From positions 1-34,361 of the forward strand of contig CAJNDS010001109.1 of NCBI GenBank assembly GCA_905221605.1: a stretch of 34,361 nt of DNA. The letters are read 5' to 3'. This DNA comes from Symbiodinium natans (lineage: Eukaryota; Sar; Dinophyceae; Suessiales; Symbiodiniaceae). Positions 11,407-21,762 of this stretch are shown here, piece after piece (position 1 is the stretch's first letter; every line of letters starts with the position of its first letter). A program made the translations under genes and the position numbers. The notes beneath the pieces were generated by a model, which worked only from the letters and a program-made list of their open reading frames with translations, did not search any database and was not told the DNA's origin.

Positions 11407-13202
11407 TGCGCCCGACCCAAACTGCAGGTGTCAGGATGAAGTAAAGGCTCCACGGGATTCCTTCGGGGTGTGTGCACCTCATCACGATGTACATGTGAGC
11501 CCAAAGGTTCAGGCACATGGATTCTTAGGGATGTCCCGGTGCACCATCGTCGGCAGGGGATGGTGATTGCAGTGGACGCTTATGTTGGGGGCACATGGCC
11601 GTTCGCGGGCAGAGGAGGGGCTTCGGGAGGCGGTTCGGGGTTCCTTTTTTGGAGTGTTTCTGCAAGTTTGGTGTCAATTCATGTCTGGCAGTTCATGTTT
11701 TGACCCAGTCAACCCACAAGATGGGAATTTCACCGCCAAACGGAAGCCCAAGGAGGATTCCGATTGCGGTAGGTTTTGGAGCAGCGCTGTTTCAGATAAC
11801 GTCATGCCAACAGGACTTTCAGGGCGAGCAGCCGCAGCTGGTTGAAGGTGCAGTTCCTTCAGGCCGTCGTCGACACACCACTACCGTGTCATGATCATGT
11901 GGAAGTGCTGGCCTCTTGGACTCACGATGTGCAGCTTAATATGTGGACGACTTGAAGACAAACCTGGCCTCGGCATGCTTCCTTTGCTCATGTCCCTATA
12001 TTTGCCCAAGTCACGAGGCCATCAAGAACGGGAACCGCGTCGGTCTGGTGGACATCGATGCCACCAGGCCCAACCCTCAGCTCCCCTATTTAAGTTCTAC
12101 GTGACGGCATGACTGCGAGTTTTTCCGTGGAGGGCCCGGCCCACCCCCGCCCCCCCCTACCTTTCTCCCACACTTCAACGCAATCAGGCATCAAAGAGGG
12201 CCACCCACACCTGCTACGGCCGTTTGCCGCGAAAGGCAACTTGAAAGGCCGGGCGATGTGATTCTCGTGAAGGAAATCGGACAATCAATGCCAAACAGGC
12301 GCGATTTAGCTCTGCCCAGTTGGCTGTGCGACTGGGCGGGCTCTGGGTTTCACTCGTCAAGCTTTGTGCATGATTCAAATCGTCGGTGTGGTCATGCTTG
12401 CAAGCGATATGCTTTGAACGGGCAGCAGATACCGAACGAGATGACTGCAGCAAAGTCTTTACTTTCAGACCACACCAATTCTAAGCTAAACTGTGTGTCC
12501 AGAAGGCTGGATAGACAATCTGGATCCTTTGTTGACTTGAGCCTTTCGCACACGCAGGGGTACAGAAGTCGCTGCTGGCAGAAGTAGCGGGCGCAGCGTC
12601 AGCGATCAAGGGCGCACTGCTGCCACATAGTTCGTCAAAGTTTGCACTGCAGTCTGATACCACTCATCGCTATAGCTTTTGTCGCTGAACAGTGATCAGT
12701 GACAACTATGGCGACCGGAGGCAAGCGGCGACAGGTCTCGGAAAGGCCCGTAAAGGCCTTCAGGTGGCCAGACTTGGTCCATAGTTGGCCAAAAGAATGG
12801 CCGTTCCGAACTTGTCCCTTATTGCGCAGATAGTACAGTCCTTGCGCAGCCTTTCCCTTGAGTAGTATTTGAGCCCAATACGTGTTAACACTGCAGCCCT
12901 GTGTTGGCTTAAAAGTCCTAGCTTTTGTGAGTTTTGCACTCCGCGCATGGTAGCGGAGCTCCTGGTCGGCAGCCAGGGCTCCGAGACTTTCTAAGGGGTG
13001 CAACCCCTGAAAGGCGGGAGCTACCGCATAACCTCTTTAGGGGTGCTGCAGCTCCAGTACCCGAGGTCCGTGTGTAGGACCCGGACAATCCTGGAGAGAC
13101 GGGAAAAGGTGGTGGAAAGGAGAAAGGGGAGAGCACGAGATCCCCTGAGCTCGTGGTCTAGCAAGACGCCTGCAGAGGGAGGCGGACTACGAAGAGGTAG
13201 CC
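11407..13202. other. No recognisable gene
   Basis: This lies upstream of the zinc-protein gene on the minus strand. Open frames are short. No spliced-leader relict was found next to the start at 11406. A small hairpin (aggggt-gca-acccct) lies near 12993-13007. Confidence 0.4.
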
Positions 13203-14135
13203 TTGGAACAAGGACAGGAGCAGCCCCAGGCGTGTGAAACCAGAGCTGCTCCCGCGTTGAACCTCAGCTACCTGGAGGGACTTGCCTTGCAGGGTGGAAG
13301 CCAGCAAAACCTGGCTGCGATCCCTGAGGCGAGGGAGTTCGTGGGTGGCGAGAGGTCACTGTGGACGCGGCTTGAGCCTAGGAACAAGGCTTCGGTAAAC
13401 TACCGCCGTGCTCAGCAAGCACGGGACGCAGTTTTCAAAGGTACCCCTTTTGCTCAACGCTTTCTGGAGGACAGACCTGGAAAGCAGGCAAGGGCAAGCT
13501 TTGCGAGGGACGAGGCTGTTCGACGCGCGGCAGCAGGACCTACCCTCAGTTCCTCGTCAAGCACAAGTGCGGTAACTCACCGAGAGACAAAGTGTGGAGG
13601 AAGCGCCGACGCTTTCCCACGCGCCAACAACAGAGTTCGAGTCAGTTGCTCCAACTCACCCTGCCACCAGCGTGTACTACAGCTCCGACGAGGAGGTTGA
13701 AGTCCAGGTGGAAGAGGAACCTGAGTCCTCAGTGACACCTTTCGGTGACAAAGGACACAAGCCGTGCAACAGCAACCTCGGCCGGATCGTCCTCGTGGTA
13801 CAACTCCAGGGCCGGCAGCGACATCTGGAGGAGAGACGAGACTCGCAGGAACGAGCAGTGGGAGCGCTACCAGCCGTACCACTCCAACGGACTCCAACCA
13901 CAGGTGGCAGCGTGGTGACTGGGACAACTGGTGGGAGACATACTTTCTGACGCCTGGCGGGCGCCAGCCTTCCCACACTTCAGCATGCCCCCTTTCCATT
14001 CAGGGCCAGCACACTCACCCGGATCCCCACGACCCATATGACACACGAAATGCCCTTGACTCTCAACACCCCCGGCACTCTCTCGACCCTCACTGCGCTC
14101 TGAATCTCTATGACTCTCACTGCGCCAAGTCATGA
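13203..14135 (+). pseudogene. Coding-like plus-strand stretch in shifting frames, unknown product
   Basis: Three frames carry segments with a protein-like make-up. At 13203-13600 there is a charged stretch (YRRAQQARDAVFKG, FAQRFLEDRPGKQ). At 13650-13760 an acidic stretch in the next frame includes VYYSSDEEVEVQVEEEPESS. From about 13766 to 13918 a third frame has the Trp/Arg-rich WRRDETRRNEQWERYQPYH, and from about 13900 the first frame resumes with RGDWDNWWETYF. The order suggests one ancestral protein broken by frameshifts or small introns. I do not recognise the family. A gag-like N-terminus of a retroelement is possible because a Copia-like fragment is adjacent, but that fragment is on the other strand. 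Confidence 0.3.
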
Positions 14136-14517
14136 GCATGCGCGGGCGAAAACTCGACGACGTGACCAGTATGCGACACCCAAGGCACAGGCTCCCGACC
14201 GTCCAAGACTTCTTGCGAGAACGAGGCCTTCCCAAATCTCGCGCGCTGGAGGATCAACGACTCCCCCGGCCCCAGCCCTCAGCTCATGAAGCAACTTGCG
14301 CCTCTGCACAAGTGTTAACCCCGACCGGTACTCATCTACCACAAGAGGGGGATCCGTGACAGCCTGCCCAATGCCTTGGTTACACTTCTCCGCCTCTTGA
14401 GGCGTCGGTTTTGAACTTTTTGATCTATATGGAGGTCTCCCCCCTGCTGGTCATCACCAGCAGCACATACAACCGGGCAGCCGAAACCCCGCCAAGAAAT
14501 ATCTGGCCCTACACCCC

Positions 14518-15372
14518 TCACTCATCCCCCTCCTTGAACGGACAGGCCAGATCAAGGGACAGCGTAAAGCTCTCCGACACTTGGCTTCTAAAATGTGATG
14601 GTCGGTGTATTCTACCTGCCACACATGCATACCAGTCCCGGCGATATGGGATGTGACCTGCCAAGACATGATCCCGCATAGACTGGTCAATGCGCAACCA
14701 TCGAAGCTCCTCCACTTCCCGAACACACACAGCCCTTCTACTACATGAGTTGTCCAACGACTGACGGATAGTAATAGTACATCGCAAGCTTCGACGCTGC
14801 TCCGCTGTCGCCCTGCTGATACCTTTTAGGCTATACGCCACGAGCAGCACACGCGAACCCTCTTCCCAACCCTCTGTTGCGTGCCACTTGCAGGGGTCCA
14901 AGTAGCATGGTTGAAACGGTAAGAGATTGCACCTTCCCTGCCACCCGCATCTTGGGAGTAACCCATCGAGCATCGTCCCCCAGCGCCCTCCTCCCCCGGA
15001 CGGCGGAACCCGAAGGGGTAAAATCAAGTTCGACACCGGCAGATTGTATTTATCCATGTGCGGTTTGGCGCAGTTTTGCCTCAAGATTGTGAGAGTAGTG
15101 AACTCATGCTTGGGATCGACAGCAGTAACCATACGAGCTAGCAGCTTGGCAAAGCCTGGAAATCGCGCCCATTCCCGAGTCACTCCGGTCACCCCCCCAC
15201 GCTGATAGAACCCCAAAACTCTTGCAAAGCCGCCCTGGTCAAGAACTCCAACCCTCGAGCGACCCGACGGAGACTGCAACCAGCTGGTGCCCAACAAGAA
15301 CTGCGAGGCCCAATCTAAGCAAAAATGTTCACTGGAGGCCAAGCTCCACGCTTGCTCATCTTCAGACAACAC
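14518..15372 (-). pseudogene. Copia-like retroelement polyprotein fragment (dioxygenase-like plus pre-integrase segment)
   Basis: A 284-codon minus frame. The first two-thirds resemble a 2OG-Fe(II)-oxygenase-like fold that I associate with polyproteins of dinoflagellate Copia-like elements: GFYQRGGVTGVT, HMDKYNLPVSNLILPL (the H-x-D pair), then DPCKWHATEGWEEGSRVLLV with a second His. The last third matches the pre-integrase zinc region and the start of the integrase: DHVLAGHIPYRRDWYAC, then HRPSHFR and FTLSLDLACPFKEGDE. The first Cys expected in this C-x2-C pair is Trp, and Gly in the usual DLAGPF is Cys. The frame stops at the integrase start. Integrase-like residues may continue in other frames to about 14440 (ARYFLAG). 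It is decayed and probably non-functional. Confidence 0.6.
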
Positions 15373-15416
15373 ATCTTGAATCCTGAGCAGTCTCTTCAGA
15401 ACCCTTGGCGTCGGCC

Positions 15417-15659
15417 TCAGCTGCTGCTGGCCTCTCCTAGAGTGGTTTTTCCACGAACCTGAACGTCAGGATGGACTGCTCTCGCGCCTACCTTGGCCTT
15501 TTCGGGGGGAATCTCGAAGGAGTTTGGAACTACTGTCTGAAGGTCGGCAAACACACACGGAGTGTTTAAAAGCTCGCCCGCATCAGTCCTGACAAGATAG
15601 CCAGCTGACAACTCCCTAGAGAGGGACACAACCGAGCCCCAACGACCCGTGACACCCAC
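15417..15659 (-). pseudogene. Fragment of the same Copia-like polyprotein, upstream part
   Basis: An 80-codon minus frame. GVTGRWGSVVSLSRELSAGY, then LVRTDAGELLNTPCVF, resembles the segment between integrase and reverse transcriptase in Copia-type polyproteins, where a small barrel reads like WVG...YLVRT. It lies 45 bp upstream of the 14518-15372 frame in a different phase, so at least one frameshift separates them. The assignment rests on pattern memory only. Confidence 0.4.
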
Positions 15660-16448
15660 TCTCCTCGCTTATGGATGTGCCAGCTTCTTTGCAACACCTG
15701 CAGCTTCGCACCAAACGGCGCGAGCCTTGGCACATTCCAGCCAAGCTTAGAAGCCTCAACGCGAAACCGCTCAGCACGCTTGCCTAAGCAAGTGGTGCAT
15801 CAGCGTCCGCCTGGCCTTTCAAGATCCCAATGAGGTTCTTAGCAAATCCCGAAAACGGTCCCCCCCCGTGTTGGTCTTGTGGATCCCTCGAGCGCGTGCC
15901 CACTCCCGCATCTTTTTTTTTGAAGCGGACGCCCCTTTACCACATCAGCAGCACAGTGAGCCAGTCTATTGCGACCGAAACAACCACTTTGAGTGTCAAA
16001 TTGCACAAGCCAGCGAGCGTAAAAGAAGTCGTGACTACAAAGAAGCAACCGCTAGCGCAGTGCAAGGCAACTTAACGCAAGGCCAGCGAGGTGAGACCAA
16101 GGCAAACAAGAACCTACCGGCACCAATCACTCAGCTGCCCGTCACCCATAGCAATGCTGCGCCACGTCTGGCACAGACATCAAGCGAAAGTACGGGTAGG
16201 CCGTAAGACAAGGACCTCAGTCACCTAAACTGCCCAACGCGTCCGTAGGGACAGTCCCCACACAAGCGCCTGGGCCGTAGCAATAACATAGCACTCAGTG
16301 CACCTTCTTGCAGTTAGGTTGACAAGTGAGTGTGAACGCGCACAGAGTTGAGACCAACTTGAAGGCGCCCCTAGCCGGGGCGAGGGGGTGCGAAGCACTC
16401 TTCTCCACGCAATGGTCAACGACGACAACGCCTGTGTATATATCTGAC
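15660..16448. other. No recognisable gene
   Basis: Only short open frames with no recognised motif. This is the left part of the divergence zone between minus-strand genes (left) and plus-strand genes (right). Confidence 0.4.
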
Positions 16449-16528
16449 ACCCGAAACCCTAAACCTAAACTCTTAACCCTAAACCTAAACCCTAACCTTA
16501 AACCCGAAACCCTAAACCCTAAACCCTC
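16449..16528. repeat. Interstitial telomere-like tract, about 11 CCCTAAA-type units
   Basis: This is the longest such tract in the window. Units include CCCGAAA, CCCTAAA, CCTAAA and CCCTTAAA-like variants. It lies 72 bp before the large CTA microsatellite. Confidence 0.95.
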
Positions 16529-16600
16529 ACCCCGAGACAGCAACGCTTCTGATTTGTTGATGCATGGTGTGTGGCTTGAACCAGAAGCAACCGCACGTGG

Positions 16601-16695
16601 TGCTACTACTTCTCCTACCACTACTTCTACTCCTCCTCTTCCTCCTCCTCCTACTACTACTACGACGACGACGACGACGACGACGACTACTACTA

Positions 16696-16727
<32 letters not shown>

Positions 16728-16808
16728 ACGACTACGACTACGACTACGACTACGACTACGACTACGACTACGACTACGACTACGACTACGACTACGACTA
16801 CGACTACG

Positions 16809-16881
<73 letters not shown>

Positions 16882-16890
16882 TTACTACTG

Positions 16891-16928
<38 letters not shown>

Positions 16929-16965
16929 GCTACTACTGCTACTACTGCTACTACTGCTACTACTG

Positions 16966-17006
<41 letters not shown>

Positions 17007-17038
17007 GCTACTACTACTCCTACTACTACTACTACTAT

Positions 17039-17075
<37 letters not shown>

Positions 17076-17147
17076 GCTACTACTACTACTACTACTACTA
17101 CTACTGCTACTACTACTACTACTACTACTACTACGACAACAACAACA

Positions 17148-17222
<75 letters not shown>

Positions 17223-17255
17223 GCTACTACTACTACTACTACTACTACTACGGCT
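16601..17255. repeat. Compound (CTA)n / (CTACGA)n microsatellite, about 650 bp
   Basis: Starts with mixed CTA/CTC triplets, then CGA triplets (about 16669-16686), then about 18 hexanucleotide CTACGA units (about 16700-16812), then long CTA runs with phased CTG and CTC interruptions to about 17251. All changes keep triplet phase, so poly-Thr, poly-Leu, poly-Val and poly-Ser frames span it. None is credible as a gene. Confidence 0.97.
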
Positions 17256-18322
17256 TCTACTGCAACTACCATTTGTATTGAACGCTGAGCGAGCGGGCTC
17301 TTGCACCGTCTGAGTACCAAAAATTGGGTTGGAGCTAATGGTTAGGAGAGGTGGTGTCCAAAGCGATTGGGCAGCAAAACCTTGCAGCCTGCAAGCTTCA
17401 GAGCTCTACCCATGGTCCCATGGCTTAGTCCATAGGTCCCAAGCTCAGGTCCCATGTGTTGGCAATCCGGAGATCACGTTTCCTGTGGTTCTCGTTGCTT
17501 TGACTGGCCGAGTCAGAGCAGAGCTTCCACGCGGCTGCCAACACTTGATTCTGGAAACAGCCTTCTGCAATGGAGCCTGTGTGCTTCGAAAAGAAGAGGA
17601 GCTGGAGAGCGTTGGCAGGCTGCTGACCTCAAATTGCACCTTTTTTCATGCCTGTCTTCCTGAAAGTTTTCTTCTAAGGGCTCTGCGGGTTTTATGACCA
17701 AAATTCATGTACCAGTTTATTTTCCTGATGTTTGCTTTTGGTGCCCAAAACTCATGTTTTGCTCAAAGAAAGAAGATTTTATGGATTCGTGAAGTGCTTC
17801 TGAGACGGTCAGCGACCATTGATTCGTATGGCAATGCCCCAGCTCTTGAGGCGGCCCGCATCGTCTTCCAGGTATGGAAAGAATCACAGCCACGGTCCGG
17901 CAAGACCAGTCCAAGCCCAGTCAAGCAACCGGTGCCCGCGGCACGCATTAAATCAACTGGTTCCCTGCCTCTGTAGTAGAAGTAGCAGTAGCAGTTTCAG
18001 TGGCAGCAGCAGCAGCAGGAGTTGTCCGACTATCTGGTGCTAGTAGCAGTTGCAGTCGCCACGGATCAGACGGCCGGGCACTTGGAAAACCAGGCTTTGG
18101 CGTCTGCTGTCCTGGAGGTTCAACAGCTTGTGCCTCACTGTTCGCCCTGGTAAGCCGCGATGCCGCGAGTCCGAAATTGTGTGAATGTCCATGATTGATC
18201 ATATATCGAGTCCGACACCGCGTCCTTCACCCTTTCGGAGACGACCGGTAGTATAATACTGACATTGGCGTGCGGTGATTGGGTGGCGGGTTTCCTGCAC
18301 CTGTCCTTGAATTTAATGAATC
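17256..18322. other. No recognisable gene
   Basis: Open frames up to 122 codons (17329-17697, plus) carry no motif I recognise. An AGC/AGT-rich patch at about 17975-18050 is a degenerate simple repeat. Confidence 0.4.
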
Positions 18323-18343
18323 CCGTAGCCTTTTTGGCTCAAG
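18323..18343 (+). other. Relict dinoflagellate spliced leader (20 of 21 bases)
   Basis: The 21 bases match the conserved dinoflagellate spliced leader CCGTAGCCATTTTGGCTCAAG at all positions except the ninth (T for A). The leader is added to mRNA 5' ends by trans-splicing and should appear in genomic DNA only in SL RNA genes or where a processed mRNA was copied back. No SL RNA intron with a GT donor follows (next bases CCTTGG), so this is a relict, not an SL gene. It implies retroposition of a mature transcript on the plus strand. Confidence 0.85.
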
Positions 18344-18355
18344 CCTTGGCTTAAG
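18344..18355 (+). other. Second, truncated spliced-leader relict
   Basis: TTGGCTTAAG at 18346-18355 matches the last ten leader bases with one mismatch and sits directly after the first relict. Tandem relicts, the inner one older and truncated at its 5' end, are the known signature of repeated rounds of trans-splicing and retroposition. Confidence 0.6.
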
Positions 18356-19248
18356 GTGGTTAAGCCACCAGTGAAGCCGTTGGAAGGGTGGGCCGTTGCT
18401 AAAGGTTTGACCTTGCTTGGAACCCTACTCTGAGCATTGCGCAGTTCTTGTAAGCGCACGCTTGCAAGAAGAATCCGCTTTGATTTCAGCTTTGTCAACA
18501 CCGCAAGCTTGGTTTGCCTTTTCTCTTTGTCTGTGCACACTGACTGTTGGGTGCGCCCGCTCCCAACCTTCTAAAGTGACGTCAACTGTGCTCTCAGTTG
18601 TTCCGTCACTCAGTCAAGTTGGTTTGAGAACGCCCGTTCTCTGTTGCCAATAATTTAAATGTTTTCTACCGAGTTGTTTGGTTTAATATCTGTTGGGAAC
18701 GCCCGTTTCCTACCGCAAGTACGGTATTTTAAGTTTCTTGCGCATATGTGCAGTACGGATAGCTTCGGCGTAAGGTATCTGCATTATGTCGCAAGTGCGA
18801 ATTTATTTTCACCAAACCTTTTAACTTTGCGGTGCGTGTGAAGATAGGAGCATGTTTTTGCCGCAGTCTGAGATCAATGTTTGCTGTTAAACGCCGCGCA
18901 TCATCCTCGATTGGCCCAAACTGCACTCGTCAGGCCACCCGGCCGAGAGCACTACATGTTGCTGGTGTTGATTTTGCCGTCGTGGACGGGGAAGGTGCGT
19001 GTCTGTCTGTTTGTGCGCTTCCCTTGGTTAGTAAGAGCGAGAACGCCAAGGAAGTGCTTTGCGCATTGCACTGGCCTTTGTCTGCTAGTAAGAGCGTGAA
19101 CGCAGCAAAGGTTAGGCCTTCGCAGAATTGCCCCATTACTGAGTATGCCTGCCTCTCCCACCCGTGCAGCGTGTCAACTCTTTGCAACAGTGAAGTGCGC
19201 TCAGTACAAGTGCCATGCCCCCCAGCTAGTACGGGCCCTGCCGCCAGG
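18356..19248. other. Possible retroposed sequence; AT-rich part with palindromes
   Basis: This would be the body of the retroposed transcript if the spliced-leader relict is real, but no recognisable protein is encoded. The stretch 18600-18840 is noticeably richer in A+T than its surroundings. It has two copies of the palindromic core AACGCCCGTT, at 18626-18641 and 18695-18710. From 18832 a plus-strand frame stays open into the minisatellite. Confidence 0.4.
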
Positions 19249-19823
19249 TGCCCGCATATGCACAGGCTCGAGGTGCCCAGGCCCGTCCGGGTCAGGCGTG
19301 GCTGTAGGTGCCCGCACATGCACAGGCTCCAGGTGCACAGGCCCTTCCAGGTCAGGCGTGCTTGCAGGTGCCAGCAAATGCACAGGCTCAAAGTGCACAG
19401 GCCCTTCCGGGTCAGGCGTGCTTGCAGGTGCCCGCGCAGGCTCAAGGTGCACAGGCCCCGCCGGGTCAGGCGTGCTTGCAAGTGCCTGCAAATGCACAGG
19501 CTCAAGGTGCACAGGCCCTACCGGGTCTTGCAGGTGCCCGCATATGCACAGGTTCAAGATGCACAGGCCCTTACAAGTGCCAGCAAAGGCACAGGCTCAA
19601 GGTGCACAGGCCCTTCCGGGTCAGGCGTGCTCGCAGGTGCCCGCACATGTGCAGGCTCAAGGTGCACAGGCCCTTCCGGGTCAGACGTGCTTACAGGTGC
19701 CAGTAAGGCACAGGCTCCAGGTGCACAGGCCCTTCCGGCTCAGGCGTGCTCGCAGGTGCCCACACACTCATCAAGGTGCACAGGCCCCTCCAGGTCAGGC
19801 GTGCCCGTGGGCACCCGCAAATG
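19249..19823. repeat. 60-bp minisatellite, about 10 copies
   Basis: The unit contains 'aggctcaaggtgcacaggcc', then 'cttccgggtcaggcgtgctt' and 'gcaggtgcccgca'. The first four copies have a period of 60 or very close to it; later copies carry deletions. Because 60 is a multiple of three and the unit has no stops, all three plus frames and parts of two minus frames are open. Any protein reading here needs RNA evidence. Confidence 0.95.
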
Positions 19824-20240
19824 TAGCAGATGCCACAGGTCCTCAGGTCTTTGTTGCAGCACATACCACCGTGGGTTTTGTTTTGGTTAGTTTTGTCAGG
19901 CGTCCCAGGCTCAGCAGCTGCCGCAGGTCCGGTCTGTGGGATCAGTTCCTATAGCAGCACAGACCGTCGTTGGTCTTGTGCCAGGCGTCCCAGGTTCAGC
20001 AGATGCCGCAGGTTATCATCAGGTCAGGTCCCTATTGCAGCGCAAGCCACTGTGGGTCTTGTGCCAGGCGTCCCAGGTCCAGCAAATGCCACAGGTCCTC
20101 AGGTCCTTATTGCAGCATGGACCACAGTGGGTCTATTGCCAGACGTCCCAGGTTCAACAGAGTGCAGCACAAACCCCGTGGGTCTTGTGCCGGGCGTTCC
20201 AGGTTCAGTATATGTCACCGGTTCTCAGGTCCCTATGTAG
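19824..20240. repeat. Second minisatellite, about 75-bp unit, 5 copies
   Basis: The phrase 'cgtcccagg' (last copy 'cgttccagg') recurs at 19901, 19986, 20069, 20144 and 20195. The unit also contains 'tgccacaggtcctcaggtc' and 'tgtgggtcttgtgccaggcg'. It follows the 60-bp array directly but is a different unit. Confidence 0.9.
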
Positions 20241-20917
20241 TCCAAATCACCGGGCACTTGTGCCTGGCGGCCCAAGCCCCAGGTGTGTACTGTGGAGGTT
20301 GGGATGCACCCGGGCAGTTCCCCTCTTGCGGAGCGGTGAAGGAATAAAAAGAGTTGCAGAACCAAAAGCAGGTTGGCCTGCAACTACAAAAAACCAGGTG
20401 AGGAGTCATGAGTTGTGATGATGGCCATGACAAGTGTACTCTCATTAGGTAAATCAACCGGCACGAAGGGGGCCCTTTGTGCATATGGTTCTTTCATCAG
20501 GGTTATTCTGGCCCCCGTTGTACGGAGTACCGGAATTGCCAAGAGGGGGGGGGGGAATCCCAAAACCTGCAGTCACGCTGGGGGGCCCAAATCCTTGCCA
20601 GTTTGTGCAAGCGTGCCGGGCTAGCTGAGGTGTAGTGTTAAATATCCTTTAGTAGCATTCCCATCTACTCAAAATGCTTCCTCACATCCACTTGCCAATC
20701 ATGCGCCTAGCGCTGCGGGGCTCCGCGAAGGCGTCTTGTTGATGAGCCTGGCGGGCTCGTCTGTGTGCAGCTCTGTGCGTGGTGGCAGTAGTTGGGTGTG
20801 TAGGTCTTCGCATTTAGGGTTTAGGTTTGCTGCTTAGGTTTCTGGTCTGCCCCTCATTCTTGTGACAGTGCTAGTCGCAGCATAGGGCGGAGGCCGTGTC
20901 AGTACTTACCCGGAAAG
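20241..20917. other. No recognisable gene; short telomere-like tract
   Basis: Holds a telomere-like tract (TTTAGGGTTTAGG) at about 20813-20826 and a G-run at 20546-20554. Nothing else stands out. Confidence 0.5.
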
Positions 20918-21085
20918 CACGAACCTGAAGCCTTTGGGCCTACGAGACCTGGGAGCAGCACGCAGATAAATCGCAAACCTAAAGCCTATGGGCTCTCCGG
21001 ACCAGGGAGCAGCAGGAAGAGAGATCTCGAGCCTGAAGCTTATTGACCTGCGGGACCTGCGAGCAAGGCGGAGAGATATCACAAG
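20918..21085. repeat. About 55-bp tandem repeat, 3 copies
   Basis: Units begin near 20918, 20972 and 21028 with a 'cg-A/G-A/G-acctgaag' type start and share 'gggagcag'. On the minus strand this reads as Arg-rich repeats (SFRLEISL, GFRFAIYL, GFRFVLS). I treat it as a repeat, not a gene. Confidence 0.8.
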
Positions 21086-21190
21086 GCCAAGCAATGGACG
21101 CCGCATCTATTGACAGGCATCTTGAGCACCTTGCCTGCAGTTTCACTGCCCGGCCAGGAGGGCGCCCGCCCTCCTGCGCTGTGGCAAGCA
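21086..21190 (+). repeat. 105-bp direct repeat, copy A
   Basis: Identical to 21558-21662 except one base (A at 21125, G at 21597). Copy B lies just upstream of the retroelement's first reading frame, so copy A may be a duplicated or displaced piece of the element's 5' region. Confidence 0.97.
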
Positions 21191-21202
21191 GAAGCAGTGG
21201 GT

Positions 21203-21480
21203 AGACCTCTCAAACTGATGCCGCAAGGTTTTCAGAAGGCCCAGAAATGATTAGGCCTCTCAAACTGCTGTCCCAACAGTTGCCTGAAGGCCCAGAAGTG
21301 ATTAGGCTTCTCAAACTGCTGCCTCAACCTTTCCTGGAGGGCTCAGAGTGACTAGGCCTCTCAAACTGCTGCCTAAACTTCTCCGGAAGGCCCAGCAGTA
21401 AGTAGGCCGCCTCTCAAGCTGCTGCCTAAAACTTCTCCAGAAGGCCCAGAAGTGATTAAGCCCCGCAAACTGCCCATTCT
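21203..21480. repeat. 50-54-bp tandem repeat, 6 copies
   Basis: The phrase 'aggcctctcaaactgctg' and variants starts near 21203, 21253, 21304, 21354, 21404 and 21458. Each unit ends with 'ggcccagaagtgatt'-type sequence. The array sits between the two 105-bp direct repeat copies. Confidence 0.95.
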
Positions 21481-21557
21481 GTGACAGGTTTGCAGTCGCA
21501 AAAATCGGCCGCTGCGCGGGGCAGTTGAGGGACCACAGTATCTTTAAGTTTCTGGAT

Positions 21558-21662
21558 GCCAAGCAATGGACGCCGCATCTATTGACAGGCATCTTGGGCA
21601 CCTTGCCTGCAGTTTCACTGCCCGGCCAGGAGGGCGCCCGCCCTCCTGCGCTGTGGCAAGCA
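21558..21662 (+). repeat. 105-bp direct repeat, copy B
   Basis: One mismatch to 21086-21190. It ends 101 bp before the ATG at 21763 of the retroelement and may be part of its leader. Confidence 0.97.
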
Positions 21663-21762
21663 CTCGCCAAGCAGCGACTCCTACTACTCAACCACCAGCA
21701 CCTCAGGCTCAGAGGCATCTGCGCGAGATCCTGATGCGGCTACACCCAGCATCACTGCAACC

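Noticed and set aside
16295-17320. Long poly-Thr, poly-Val, poly-Ser and poly-Leu reading frames
   Set aside because: They are translations of the CTA/CTACGA microsatellite and exist in several frames on both strands.
18323-18343. A functional SL RNA gene
   Set aside because: The leader has a mismatch and is not followed by a GT donor or SL RNA intron.
19261-19760. Repeated GGCTCAAGGTGC as spliced-leader ends plus donor
   Set aside because: Only eight leader bases match, and the motif is part of the 60-bp minisatellite unit.
19249-21480. CRISPR-like array
   Set aside because: Units are contiguous tandem repeats without unique spacers, and the DNA is eukaryotic.
21311-21718. Minus-strand 135-codon frame
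   Set aside because: Antisense of the 50-54-bp tandem repeat and the 105-bp direct repeat.
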